Origin: Hyphomonadaceae bacterium
GTDB lineage: Bacteria > Pseudomonadota > Alphaproteobacteria > Rhizobiales > Hyphomicrobiaceae
Assembly: GCA_019747815.1 (NCBI GenBank)
Contig: JAIEQJ010000088.1
Location: 1 to 52,411 of the forward strand
Reading direction: 5' to 3'
Length of the DNA: 52,411 bases
Position numbers and translations under genes: made by a program. Positions 1-9,382 of the stretch are shown here, piece by piece (within the stretch, counting starts at the first letter, position 1; the number at the start of each line of letters is the position of its first letter). Below the pieces are notes generated by a model. That model ran no database searches, was not told the origin of the DNA, and saw only the letters and a list, made by a program, of their open reading frames with translations.

Positions 1-2034
1 GCGCGGCCGCCGCCCGTCGCCCTCCGCTTCGGCGGGCTGGGACTCGGCCTCCTCGAATGGCGCCTCCTCGCTCTCCTGCCCTTCGAAGCCCCACACCATG
101 TTGACCGCTGCAGGCCGGTCGGCCGCCTTCTGCGGGGCGACCGGTGCGGCCGACTTCTCGATGGCGAAATTGGCGCCCTGCATGCGAGCGCTGGCCTCCA
201 CCGCGATGGAAACGCCGTGCCGGCGCTCCATGTCGGTCACGAAGGAGCGCTTGTTGTTGAGAATGTAGAGCGCCACATCCGCCGTCGTGACGGCCGTGAG
301 CGACGAGCGCGCATCCCGCACGAGCTGGTCCTCGATGGCGCGCAGCACCGCCAGTGCCACCGATTCCGTGGAGCGGACGATGCCGGTGCCCTGGCAATGC
401 GGGCACTGCGACGTCGAGCCCTCGACCACCCCGGTCCTGAGCCGCTGGCGCGACATCTCCAGCAGACCGAAGTGGCTGATGCGGCCCACCTGGATGCGGG
501 CCCGGTCGTGGCGCAGCGCATCCTTGAGGCGGCTCTCCACCTTGCGGTTGTTGCGCCGCTCCTCCATGTCGATGAAGTCGATGACGATGAGCCCGGCCAG
601 ATCCCTGAGCTTGAGCTGCCGGGCGATCTCCTCGGCCGCCTCGAGGTTGGTCTGCAGCGCGGTCTCCTCGATGGAGAACTCCCGCGTGGCCTTGCCCGAG
701 TTGACGTCGATGGAGACCAGCGCCTCGGTCTGGTTGATGACGAGATAGCCGCCCGAGCGCAGGGTCACGTAGGGGCTGAACATGGCGTTCAGCTGTCGCT
801 CGATGTTGTAGCGCGCAAACAGCGGCTCGCTGTCCTCGAACCGGATGACGTTCTTGGCCTGGCTGGGCGAGAGCATGCGCATGAAGTCCTGCGCTTCCTT
901 GTGCGCCGGCTCGCCAGCCACCAGAATCTCATCCGTGTCCTTGGTGTAAAGGTCGCGGATCGAGCGCTTGATGAGGTTGCCTTCCTCGTAGACGAGGCAC
1001 GGGGCGGTCGACTGCAGCGTCATGTCGCGCACGTTCTCCCACAGGCGCAGCAGGTACTCGAAGTCGCGCTTGAGCTCCTGCTTGGTGCGTGCCGCACCCG
1101 CCGTGCGCACGATCAGGCCCATGCCGTCCGGCACTTCCAGTTCGTGGGCGATGACCTTCAGGCGCTTGCGGTCCTGCGCATTGGTGATCTTGCGCGAGAT
1201 GCCGCCGCCGCGGCCGGTGTTGGGCATCAGCACGGTATAGCGGCCGGCGAGCGAGAGGTAGGTCGTAAGCGCCGCGCCCTTGCTGCCGCGCTCCTCCTTG
1301 ACCACCTGCACGAGAATGATCTGCCGGCGCTTGATGACTTCCTGGATCTTGTAGGAGCGCATGCGCCGGCGCGGCCGCTCCGGCACCTCCTCCAGCGCAT
1401 CCTCGGAGCCGACCTGCTCGAGCGAGGCGCCGATATCCTCAGGGTCCTCCGCAGGGTCGTTGGTGATCTCCTCGACGTGACCCTGCCCGTTGGCGCCCGG
1501 CTCGGCCGCCGCGGGCTCTGCACGGGCTTCGACCGGATCATGGCTGGTCGGCGCCGGCTCGCGCTCGCCCTCCGCCACGGTCGGCTCGCCGCTGCGCACC
1601 TCCTCGCTGGAGTAGGCGGCGGCCGGCATCGCGTCCCGATGGGGATCGTCAGACCCCTCGGCGGGCTCGACGTCGTCGTCGTACTCGCGCCGGGCCCGGG
1701 CTTCCGCCCGTGCATCGGCTTCGGCCTCCGCCTCAGCCTCAGCCTCGGCTTCCTCCTGCAGGAGCGCCTGCCGGTCGGCGAACGGGATCTGGTAGTAATC
1801 GGGGTGGATTTCGCTGAAGGCCAGGAAGCCGTGGCGATTGCCGCCGTAGTCGACGAATGCCGCCTGCAGCGACGGTTCCACCCGCGTGACCTTGGCTAGG
1901 TAGATATTGCCGCGCAGCGGCTTGCGGGCGGCTGACTCGTAGTCGAACTCCTCTACGCGGCCGTTGCGAAGCACCACCACCCGAGTTTCCTCGGGGTGGG
2001 TGGCATCGATAAGCATTTTGTTCTTGTGGTCCAT
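1..2034 (-). CDS. rne: Ribonuclease E (C-terminal part beyond window)
   Basis: Endoribonuclease that starts mRNA decay and processes rRNA and tRNA precursors; scaffold of the degradosome. The ATG is at 2034 and 678 residues are visible; the gene runs off the left edge. The opening residues (MLIDATHPEETRVVV) and the S1-domain start (GNIYLAKVTRVEPSLQAAF) are textbook RNase E. The catalytic aspartates are D443 (SIDVNSGK) and D486 (IVIDFIDM), and the zinc-link is C544-P-H-C547. Their spacings (43 and 101 residues) equal those I recall for E. coli D303, D346 and C404, so the roughly 140 extra residues all lie upstream. They form an Ala/Glu-rich acidic insertion inside the S1 region (roughly residues 95-210), as in other alphaproteobacterial RNase E. 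A strong hairpin lies in the leader (2225-2249). Confidence 0.97.
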   Translation of the reverse strand, partial: MDHKNKMLIDATHPEETRVVVLRNGRVEEFDYESAARKPLRGNIYLAKVTRVEPSLQAAFVDYGGNRHGFLAFSEIHPDYYQIPFADRQALLQEEAEAEAEAEAEADARAEARARREYDDDVEPAEGSDDPHRDAMPAAAYSSEEVRSGEPTVAEGEREPAPTSHDPVEARAEPAAAEPGANGQGHVEEITNDPAEDPEDIGASLEQVGSEDALEEVPERPRRRMRSYKIQEVIKRRQIILVQVVKEERGSKGAALTTYLSLAGRYTVLMPNTGRGGGISRKITNAQDRKRLKVIAHELEVPDGMGLIVRTAGAARTKQELKRDFEYLLRLWENVRDMTLQSTAPCLVYEEGNLIKRSIRDLYTKDTDEILVAGEPAHKEAQDFMRMLSPSQAKNVIRFEDSEPLFARYNIERQLNAMFSPYVTLRSGGYLVINQTEALVSIDVNSGKATREFSIEETALQTNLEAAEEIARQLKLRDLAGLIVIDFIDMEERRNNRKVESRLKDALRHDRARIQVGRISHFGLLEMSRQRLRTGVVEGSTSQCPHCQGTGIVRSTESVALAVLRAIEDQLVRDARSSLTAVTTADVALYILNNKRSFVTDMERRHGVSIAVEASARMQGANFAIEKSAAPVAPQKAADRPAAVNMVWGFEGQESEEAPFEEAESQPAEAEGDGRRPR

Positions 2035-2810
2035 GTTTCAAAGTCCCCGGCGCGAACGTGGGGAGCACGCGGCCCTCCCTCGGCGTGGCCGTCAGAGGCC
2101 TCGCCGCTCGTTGCTGCGCCAATTGCGGTTGCGACTTGGAGATCGCGACGGTGGGGAGTGTGTCCGCAACCTGTCGGTGAGCGGTGCACGTCCGGCGACG
2201 CCGGCCAGGCGAAGACGCAAGGCCGGCGCGCAGCCTGAGGCTGCGCGCCGTCTCCCCTACGAAATGAAAACGCTGCCGTCATGATCCACGTTGATGCTCG
2301 GAGCGCGAGACGCTGTAGCAATGCGCCCGGCCCCGAAATGATGCCCGACTGAAGGGCAAGCCCTAGCGGACTTGAGCAGTGGTCCGCACACCGTCCCCCG
2401 TGCCGGTCCTCGATCGGCGGGAGGCAGAGCCCGTGAGGGCGGGAAATTTGTCTGCAATGCTCGAAGCCGATCTTCCACCATGCCCGCGCCTTAGGCCCGG
2501 GCAGGCAGCCCGACTCCGTTCACGGCAACATAACCGTCGCGGAGCGCTCGGCGTGCCCATCTCAGTCGGCTGCGGTCTTGGCGGCGAACCTGTTCGGCTC
2601 CGGGCCAGACTGCACACCTGGGGCGGGCACCGCCTGCAACGTGTGCGGCGGTTTGCGACAGTTATGTATGCCCTCGCCCTGTCCGAAGCAAGAAAGTTTT
2701 CGTGGACGGAGGGCAGGGCCTCGCGGCCCGTCTTGATATAGCCTTTGATTCGACGAACATCCGGTTAAGGTCGCTCGGGACGGCCGTGGGCGAGGGGAGA
2801 TAGGCGTTCG
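2035..2810. other. Divergent intergenic region between rne and amiC
   Basis: A 776-bp stretch with no convincing gene; short open frames here lack ribosome sites and recognisable protein sequence. It should hold the long rne leader (minus strand) and the amiC promoter (plus strand). The only strong structure seen is the 11-bp perfect hairpin at 2225-2249. No confident -35/-10 pair was found. Confidence 0.6.
2225..2249 (-). repeat. Perfect hairpin in the rne leader
   Basis: GGCGCGCAGCC, a 3-nt loop, then GGCTGCGCGCC: an 11-bp perfect stem about 190 nt upstream of the rne start codon. There is no U-tract on either strand, so it does not look like an intrinsic terminator. E. coli RNase E autoregulates through a 5'-UTR hairpin; a similar role here is inference. 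Confidence 0.55.
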
Positions 2811-4169
2811 ATGGCAGCGCGCAGGCGATGGGTGGGCTTGGCGCGAGGGGCCATTGGTCTGGCCGGGCTCGCCGTTTCGGCGGCGGTTTTCGCCCAGTCG
2901 ACAGAGGTTCGCAAGACAACGGCCGCCGAGCGGGGATCCGCGCAGTCCGAAATCAAGAAATCTTCCGTCAAATCAGGGGATCAGGCGAGGCCCAACGCGA
3001 CATCGGCTGACTGGTCCGTGGAGGTGACCGAGCGGGCTGTAGCCGCAACCCACAGCGAGATCGGGGGCAACGAGCAGCTCACCCGCTTCTCGATCGCATT
3101 CTCAGGCGCCGTGCCCTACGAGGTGTTCACCCTCCCCAGCCCGCCCCGCATCGTGATCGACATCCCCGACGTCGCCTTCCGCCTGCCGCCGTCCGCAGGA
3201 CAGGAAGCAAGGGGCCTGATCCGGGCCTTTCGGTATGGCCTGTTTGCTCCCGGCAAGTCGCGCGTCGTCATCGACATCACCCGCGCCGTGCGCATCGAGA
3301 AGCACGCCATGACCGTGCAGCGGGGCAAAGGCGCGCGCTTGAGCATGGATCTGGTGCCCACCGACGAGGCGAGCTTTCTGGCGAAGGCCGTTGCGCCGCC
3401 GGCCCGCGCCAGGGACGTTCGCCCCGCGGACACCCTTGCGAGCCCAGCGGCTCGCCCGGCGGATGCCAAGCCCGTCATTGTCATCGATCCGGGCCATGGC
3501 GGGGTCGACCCGGGTGCGCTCAACGGCGGGGTGCGGGAAAAGGACGTCGTTCTGGCCGTTGCCGACCAGCTGCGCCGCGCGCTGGAGGCGACCGGCCGCT
3601 ACGATGTGCATATGACCCGCACGACGGATGTCTTCGTGTCGCTGGACCGGCGGCTGGCCATCTCGAATCAGAAATCGGCAAGCCTGTTCGTATCGGTCCA
3701 TGCCGACAGCGTGGGCGAGGCCGAGATTGCTGCTGCCGTGCGCGGGGCGGCGGTCTACATGCTCTCGGAGCGGGCGTCGAATCGCCAGGCGCAACGCTTG
3801 GCAGAGAAGGAGAATGCCGCCGATGCGCTGGCGGGCGCGGAGAGCGGCGAAGAGGAGGAGACGGAGGTCAATTCGATTCTGAGAGACCTGGTGCGGCGCG
3901 AGACCGCAAATTTCTCGGCCGATTTCCGCGGCCGCCTTCTCGCCCACCTCAAGAAGAGCATCGCCCTTTCGCGCGAGCCGGCCCGGTCGGCGGGCTTCAA
4001 GGTCTTGAAGCAGATCCAGTGTCCCTCGGTGCTCGTCGAGCTTGGATACATGAGCAACGAGCATGATGCCAAGCTGCTCACCAATCCGGACTGGCAGAAG
4101 CGTGTGGCGGCGTCCATCACCACCGCCATCGGCGAGTATTTCACGAAGCGGGCGGCTTTGTTGCCTTAG
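2811..4169 (+). CDS. amiC: N-acetylmuramoyl-L-alanine amidase (AMIN + Amidase_3)
   Basis: Periplasmic zinc amidase that cuts the lactyl-peptide bond of peptidoglycan during daughter-cell separation. At 452 residues it has an N-terminal signal peptide (about residues 1-29, ending AVFAQ). An AMIN domain follows (about 85-185), which in this family binds peptidoglycan or septal partners. The Amidase_3 catalytic domain starts at about 220. Visible zinc ligands are H229 in DPGHGG, E243 in REKD and H297 in SVHAD; a conserved C-terminal Glu lies in VELGYMSN. It sits 183 bp upstream of mrcA on the same strand, so two cell-wall genes are together. A Ser/Lys/Ala-rich linker separates the signal peptide from AMIN. 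Confidence 0.95.
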   Translation: MAARRRWVGLARGAIGLAGLAVSAAVFAQSTEVRKTTAAERGSAQSEIKKSSVKSGDQARPNATSADWSVEVTERAVAATHSEIGGNEQLTRFSIAFSGAVPYEVFTLPSPPRIVIDIPDVAFRLPPSAGQEARGLIRAFRYGLFAPGKSRVVIDITRAVRIEKHAMTVQRGKGARLSMDLVPTDEASFLAKAVAPPARARDVRPADTLASPAARPADAKPVIVIDPGHGGVDPGALNGGVREKDVVLAVADQLRRALEATGRYDVHMTRTTDVFVSLDRRLAISNQKSASLFVSVHADSVGEAEIAAAVRGAAVYMLSERASNRQAQRLAEKENAADALAGAESGEEEETEVNSILRDLVRRETANFSADFRGRLLAHLKKSIALSREPARSAGFKVLKQIQCPSVLVELGYMSNEHDAKLLTNPDWQKRVAASITTAIGEYFTKRAALLP

Positions 4170-4352
4170 GCTGGATCAGGCCCGGGCAGCTACGGCTACG
4201 CTCAAGATGATAGGGCTGGGTCAACCCTGCATGAACCAAAGTACGGCCTTTTGCCGCCACAATCCCTGCTAATGTGCCAATCATCTGGCGTTGCGCTTGC
4301 TGCGGGCAATTCAACGGATTAGACAGCACGGAATGTCGGGGATTTCGTTGCG

Positions 4353-6923
4353 ATGAGACCTGTTCAGATCCTGCCGCCGCCGCCTCGGCCCAAGAAGCGG
4401 CGCCGCAAGAAGCGCAGCTGGCTGCTCAGTCTGCTCACCTTCGCCTTCGCCTCCGGCGTCGTCCTGTTTCTGGCGGCCTCCTCGGTCGTGGGCTTCTACG
4501 TTTGGAAGGCCTCCCGCGACCTGCCGGACTACGAGCGGCTGGCCAAGTACGAGCCCCCGGTGATGACGCGCATCCACGCCAGCGACGGCGCCCTGATGGC
4601 GGAGTATGCGCGCGAGCGGCGCATTTTCGTGCCGATCAACGTCGTCCCGCGCATGGTCATCCAGGCCTTCCTCGCCGCGGAGGACCGGCGCTTCTACGAG
4701 CATGGCGGACTGGATTTCGCCGGCATCGCGCGCGCGGTCTACAAGAATTTCCAGAATTGGGGCAAGCGGCGGCCCGAAGGTGCGTCCACCATCACCCAGC
4801 AGGTCGCCAAGAATTTCCTGCTGTCCAACAAGCAGGACCTGGATCGCAAATTCAAGGAGGCGCTGCTCGCCATCCGGATCGAGCGCACGTTCCCGAAGGA
4901 GAAGATCCTCGAGCTCTATCTCAACGAGATCTATCTCGGCATGGGGTCGTATGGCATTGCCGCCGCGGCGCTGAACTATTTCGGCAAGGAGCTGGCGGAG
5001 CTGTCGCTCGAGGAGGCGGCCTATCTCGCCGCGCTGCCCAAGGCGCCGAACAACTATCACCCCTTCCGCAGGACCAGGGAGGCCACCGAGCGGCGCAACT
5101 GGATCCTCGAGCAGATGGCGGAGGCGGGTTATGTTCCCGTCGATCAGGCCAGGGCCGCCAAGGCCAAGCCGCTCAGGGTCAACATTCGCCCGTTCGGCAC
5201 CCAGATCTATGCCGCCGACTATTTCGCCGAGGAAGTGCGGCGCCGGCTGGTTGAAATGTACGGCGAGGACGGTCTCTACGGCCGCACCGAGCGGACCGGC
5301 GGCAGTGGCGATGGCGTGAACGGCGGCCTTTCGGTGCGCACCACGCTCGATCCCAATCTGCAGAGGATCGGGCGCAAGGTGCTGATCGACGGCCTCGTGG
5401 CCTTCGACCGCGAGCGCGGCTGGCGCGGTCCCGTCCAGCGCATCGATATCGCCGGCGACTGGGGCGTGCCGCTGTCGGGCATCGAGATACCAACCGATCT
5501 GCAGCCCTGGCGCATCGGCGTTGTGCTGCAGGCCGACCGGTCCAAGGCCACGATAGGCCTGCGGCCGCTGCGCGGGGCCGACGGCAGTCTCGTTGCGGAG
5601 CGCGAGGCGGTCGAGATTCCCTTCGACGAGGTCAAATGGGCCAGGGCCGCCGGGCGCGGCGCTCCCAGAGCGGTCACCGACGTTCTGAGCGCCGGCGACG
5701 TCGTGTGGGTGGCGCCCAAGAACCCCGCCCAGCCGACGGGGGTGTGGACGTTGATGCAGATTCCCGAGATCGGCGGCGGGCTCGTTGCCATGGATCCCCA
5801 CACCGGACGGGTGCATGCGGTCGTGGGCGGCTTCTCGTTCTCGCAGAGCCAGTTCGACCGCGCCCTGCAGGCCAAGCGGCAGCCGGGCTCCTCCTACAAG
5901 CCGTTCGTCTACGCGACGGCGCTCGACAACGGCTACAAGCCGACCAGCATCGTGCTCGACGCGCCCATCGAGATCGATCAGGGCGTGGGCAAGGAGGTGT
6001 GGACGCCGAAGAATTACGACGGCACCAAGTCCTACGGTCCCTCAACCCTGCGCGTGGGGATCGAGAAATCGCGCAACCAGATGACGGTGCGGCTCGCCCA
6101 GGACATGGGCATGCCGATGATCGTCGAGTATTCCAAGCGCTTCGGGGTCTACGACGACCTGCTGCCGGTGCTGGCGATGTCCCTTGGCGCCGGCGAGACC
6201 ACGCTCGTCAGGATGGCGGCGGCCTACTCGACCTTTGCCAACGGCGGCAAGCACGTGAAGCCGACGCTGATCGACCGCATCCAGGATCGCTGGGGCCAGA
6301 CCATCTGGCGCTATGACGATCGGGAATGCCCCGGATGCAGGGCGGAAAGCTGGAGGGGCCAGGCCGAGCCGGCGCTGCCCGAGGACGACCGCAAGCAGAT
6401 CATCGACCCGCATACCGCCTACCAGATCACCTCCATGATGGAGGGCGTGATCCAGCGCGGCACGGGCACCATCATCAGGCAGATCCTTCCCAACGTGCCG
6501 ATGGCGGGCAAGACTGGCACCACCAACGACGAGAAGGACGCATGGTTCGTCGGCTATACGCCCGATCTCGTCGTGGGCGTGTTCATCGGCTACGATTCGC
6601 CCCGCCCGATGGGCAAGGGCATGACCGGCGGCCATGTCGCAGCGCCCATCTTCGCGCACTTCATGAAGGCGGCTCTGGCCGACAAGCGCGCCGTGCCCTT
6701 CCGCATTCCACCCGGGGTCAAGCTGGTGCGCGTGAGCCTGCGAACGGGGCTCAGGGCGCAAGGCGGGGAAGGCGACGCGGTGCTGGAAGCCTTCAAGCCC
6801 AACGAGGACCCCGACGACGCCTACTCGATCATCGGCTTCACCAACGAGAGCGGCGGGTTCATCAACCCGTCCGACCCTGGCGATCAGCCGCGCAGCCTCA
6901 ATCAGGGCCGCAGCGTGTACTGA
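4353..6923 (+). CDS. mrcA: Penicillin-binding protein 1A (bifunctional class A PBP)
   Basis: Inner-membrane peptidoglycan synthase with glycosyltransferase (GT51) and DD-transpeptidase activities; 856 residues. A short cytoplasmic Pro/Arg/Lys-rich tail precedes a membrane anchor at about 23-50. GT51 motifs are EDRRFYEHGG (catalytic E110 and neighbours) and GASTITQQ. The transpeptidase has S513-S-Y-K516 as the SxxK nucleophile motif and K720-T-G-T723 as the KTG motif. The region between them (about 280-500) fits the OB-fold insertion typical of PBP1A. The order amiC-mrcA-prfB after rne is the usual alphaproteobacterial layout. Confidence 0.96.
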   Translation: MRPVQILPPPPRPKKRRRKKRSWLLSLLTFAFASGVVLFLAASSVVGFYVWKASRDLPDYERLAKYEPPVMTRIHASDGALMAEYARERRIFVPINVVPRMVIQAFLAAEDRRFYEHGGLDFAGIARAVYKNFQNWGKRRPEGASTITQQVAKNFLLSNKQDLDRKFKEALLAIRIERTFPKEKILELYLNEIYLGMGSYGIAAAALNYFGKELAELSLEEAAYLAALPKAPNNYHPFRRTREATERRNWILEQMAEAGYVPVDQARAAKAKPLRVNIRPFGTQIYAADYFAEEVRRRLVEMYGEDGLYGRTERTGGSGDGVNGGLSVRTTLDPNLQRIGRKVLIDGLVAFDRERGWRGPVQRIDIAGDWGVPLSGIEIPTDLQPWRIGVVLQADRSKATIGLRPLRGADGSLVAEREAVEIPFDEVKWARAAGRGAPRAVTDVLSAGDVVWVAPKNPAQPTGVWTLMQIPEIGGGLVAMDPHTGRVHAVVGGFSFSQSQFDRALQAKRQPGSSYKPFVYATALDNGYKPTSIVLDAPIEIDQGVGKEVWTPKNYDGTKSYGPSTLRVGIEKSRNQMTVRLAQDMGMPMIVEYSKRFGVYDDLLPVLAMSLGAGETTLVRMAAAYSTFANGGKHVKPTLIDRIQDRWGQTIWRYDDRECPGCRAESWRGQAEPALPEDDRKQIIDPHTAYQITSMMEGVIQRGTGTIIRQILPNVPMAGKTGTTNDEKDAWFVGYTPDLVVGVFIGYDSPRPMGKGMTGGHVAAPIFAHFMKAALADKRAVPFRIPPGVKLVRVSLRTGLRAQGGEGDAVLEAFKPNEDPDDAYSIIGFTNESGGFINPSDPGDQPRSLNQGRSVY

Positions 6924-7033
6924 CCCGGGGCGGATTGGCGCGCCTTCTGGGCGTTTACAGCGCCCGGGCCGCGCCCCTATATCAGTCCCGATTGCCTTGT
7001 TTGCTGCTCACCCAGGTCTCCAGGAGGCTGCCC

Positions 7034-8165
7034 ATGCGGGCCGAAGCCGAAAAACTCGCCGATGCCGTACGCCAGTCGCTGGCGCTGCTGCGGAGGCATC
7101 TTTGACTGGGATACGGCGCAGGAGCGTCTGGCCGAGCTCAACAAGCGCGCGGAAGACCCCAAGCTCTGGAACAACCCGCAGGCTGCGCAGAAGGTGATGC
7201 GCCAGCGCCAGGCGCTGGAGCGGTCGATCACGGCCTTCCACAAGCTCGAGCGTGAGCTCGACGACGCCATCACGCTGATCGAGCTTGGCGAGGCGGAGAA
7301 GGACGGAGCCACCATCGAGGAAGGCGAGGCCGCGCTGCGCAAGCTCGCGCCGGACGCCCGCCGCCAGGAGGTGGTGGCGCTGCTGTCGGGCGAAGCGGAC
7401 GGCAACGACACGTACGTTGAAGTCCACGCCGGGGCCGGCGGCACCGAGAGCCAGGACTGGGCGCAGATGCTGGCCCGCATGTACATGCGCTGGGCCGAGG
7501 CGCGCGACTACAAGGTCTCCCTGGTCGAGGAGAGCGCGGGCGAGGAGGCCGGCATCAAATCGGCGACCTTGCTCGTCAAAGGCGAGAACGGCTACGGCTG
7601 GCTCAAGACGGAATCAGGCGTCCACCGGCTGGTGCGCATCTCGCCCTATGACAGCAACGCGCGGCGCCATACGAGCTTTGCCAGCGTCTGGGTCTATCCG
7701 GTGGTCGACGACAACATCGAGATCGACGTCAGGGAAAGCGACTGCCGCATCGACACCTACCGCGCCTCCGGCGCCGGCGGCCAGCACGTCAACACCACCG
7801 ATTCGGCAGTGCGCATCACGCATATTCCAACCAACATCGTGGTCGCCAGCCAGCAGGAGCGCTCGCAGATCAAGAACCGCGCCATCGCCTGGGCGATGCT
7901 GAAATCCCGCCTCTATGAGCTGGAGCTCAAGAAGCGGGAGGACAAGGCCAACGCCGAGGCCGCGGCCAAGACCGACATCGGCTGGGGCCACCAGATCCGC
8001 TCCTACGTGCTGCAGCCCTACCAGCTCGTGAAGGATTTGCGCACGGGCGCGCAGAGCACCGACCCGCAGAAGGTGCTGGACGGCGACATCGACCCGTTCA
8101 TCGAGGCCGCGCTGGCCCAGCGCGTGTCGGGCGGCGGCCCCGACAAGGTGGAAGACATCGACTAG
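7034..8165 (+). CDS. prfB: Peptide chain release factor 2, with programmed +1 frameshift
   Basis: RF2 ends translation at UGA and UAA. The true reading is two pieces: ATG 7034 to 7102 (23 codons), then a +1 shift over the in-frame TGA at 7103-7105 and continuation from 7104 to 8165, giving about 376 residues. The shift site is CGGAGGC ATC TTT GAC: an internal Shine-Dalgarno-like CGGAGG, slippery CTT and stop TGA-C, with the same spacing as E. coli prfB. Downstream are the stop-codon-reading loop ([13 protein letters not shown], with SPY in place of the E. coli SPF) and the catalytic GGQ in [13 protein letters not shown] start at 7062 in the second frame would give an unrelated N-terminus and is wrong. 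An AGGAGG-like ribosome site precedes 7034. Confidence 0.95.
7090..7106 (+). promoter_or_regulatory. prfB: RF2 programmed frameshift signal
   Basis: The window CGG AGG CAT CTT TGA C holds all three known elements: a Shine-Dalgarno mimic three nucleotides upstream of the CTT P-site codon, the slippery CTT, and TGA followed by C. When RF2 is scarce the ribosome slips +1 and makes RF2, an autoregulatory loop known from E. coli. Confidence 0.93.
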
Positions 8166-8193
8166 GTCCGCCCTATCGATTGGGGCCGCCCTA

Positions 8194-8874
8194 TCATCGG
8201 TTGAGCATGCTGGCGAGCGACGGCACCAGCCCCTGGCGGCACACCTGCTCGGGCACATAGGTGCAGATCACCTCGTGCGAGCCGCGCCAGATCATGTCGC
8301 CCGCCACGTAGAGGATGATGGCGAGGCCGACCCAGGTGATCCACGGGTAGTGGGCCAGCAGCTTGGCGATGTAGGTCGCAGCCACGGCCATCAGCACCAC
8401 GGCGACCGCCAATCCCACCACCAGCACCCAGGTGTGGCCCTTGGCGGCGCCGGCAACCGCCAGCACGTTGTCGAGCGACATGGACACGTCGGCAATGATG
8501 ATCTGCGTGAGCGCGCTCCAGAACCCCATCGCGCTGGCCGCCTGCTCCTCGCTGCTGGCGACGGCCGCCGCGCCCACCGGCGAGGCTTTCGGGGCGTGGC
8601 TGATCTCGCGGTACATCTTCCAGCACACCCACAGCAGCAGAATGCCGCCTGCAAGCGTCAGCCCGACGATGGCCAGAAGCTGCATGGTGATGCCGGCGAA
8701 GGCGATGCGCAGCACGACGGCGCCGGCAATGCCCCAGAAGATCACTCTTGCCCGCAGCGCCGGCGCGACCCTGGAGGCGGCGAGGCCGACGACGATCGCA
8801 TTGTCACCGGCCAGTACGACATCGATGACGATGACCTGTACGAGGGCGATCAGCTCCGGGTAAAACTGTTCCAT
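8194..8874 (-). CDS. TerC/YjbE-family integral membrane protein
   Basis: A 226-residue polytopic protein with about seven hydrophobic segments. The paired acidic motifs of the TerC family are visible: VIVIDVVLAGDNAIVVG near residue 15-31 and IIIADVSMSLDNVLAVAG near 130. Family members are linked to metal-ion export (manganese) or tellurite resistance; the substrate cannot be read from sequence. It is convergent with prfB (28-bp gap). The C-terminal tail carries two Cys (ICTYVPEQVC) that may face the periplasm. No manganese riboswitch was recognised upstream. Confidence 0.85.
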   Translation of the reverse strand: MEQFYPELIALVQVIVIDVVLAGDNAIVVGLAASRVAPALRARVIFWGIAGAVVLRIAFAGITMQLLAIVGLTLAGGILLLWVCWKMYREISHAPKASPVGAAAVASSEEQAASAMGFWSALTQIIIADVSMSLDNVLAVAGAAKGHTWVLVVGLAVAVVLMAVAATYIAKLLAHYPWITWVGLAIILYVAGDMIWRGSHEVICTYVPEQVCRQGLVPSLASMLNR

Positions 8875-8931
8875 CGATGCTCCGGGCAGGCGTTATCAGC
8901 GTTGCAAAGGGTGGCGACTGCGGGTGTGGCC

Positions 8932-9264
8932 TTAGTGGACGGCTGAGGCGATGCCGTGCAGCCGCTCGAGCCGCGCCAGTGCATCATGGCCGTCGCTCAC
9001 AAGCGCGGCGGCAAAACCGAGAAACACCAGTGCCCCGGCAATGACCCACGCCGTCGTGTGGCTCTTGCCGATGCGCGAGCCTGTCAGCAGGAGCGCGGTG
9101 GCAACGAGGAAGCCGCTGGTGACCAGCAGCAAGCTGATGAGCGGCAGGGCTAGAGGTCCGGCCAGAAGCTTGGCCAGCACGATGAACGCTCCGCCGGCTA
9201 CCAGCAGCGGCAGCATCCATCCAAGCGATGTGGGATCGTGCTTCTTTGCCGTGTCGGCCGACAT
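8932..9264 (-). CDS. Small hypothetical membrane protein
   Basis: A 110-residue protein beginning MSADTAKKHDPTS. The start at 9264 is preceded by AAGGGGTG at good spacing; longer forms extend upstream without a better ribosome site. Three hydrophobic segments (about 16-35, 39-58 and 70-92) predict an inner-membrane protein with a short cytoplasmic N-terminus and a charged C-terminal tail (DGHDALARLERLHG). I recognise no family. It lies upstream of terC on the same strand (57-bp gap) and may be co-transcribed. Confidence 0.6.
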   Translation of the reverse strand: MSADTAKKHDPTSLGWMLPLLVAGGAFIVLAKLLAGPLALPLISLLLVTSGFLVATALLLTGSRIGKSHTTAWVIAGALVFLGFAAALVSDGHDALARLERLHGIASAVH

Positions 9265-9382
9265 CGTTTCACACCCCTTGGTTCGATCTGTTGGCCGGCT
9301 GGCGCGATTGCGCGCGCCGGCGACGATCAAGAGATAGTGAAGCCTTGCGAGGCGGGTTATTCGAACCGATCGGGGCGTAGAT

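Noticed and set aside
217-1899. Long plus-strand frame of 560 codons opposite rne
   Set aside because: It is the reverse shadow of RNase E in GC-rich sequence; RNase E motifs on the minus strand are decisive.
6924-7033. GGGCG...CGCCC stem after mrcA as terminator
   Set aside because: Short stem without T-tract, and prfB follows on the same strand.
7062-7103. Alternative prfB start at 7062
   Set aside because: Its N-terminus is out of frame with the RF2 family; the frameshifted start at 7034 gives the correct sequence.
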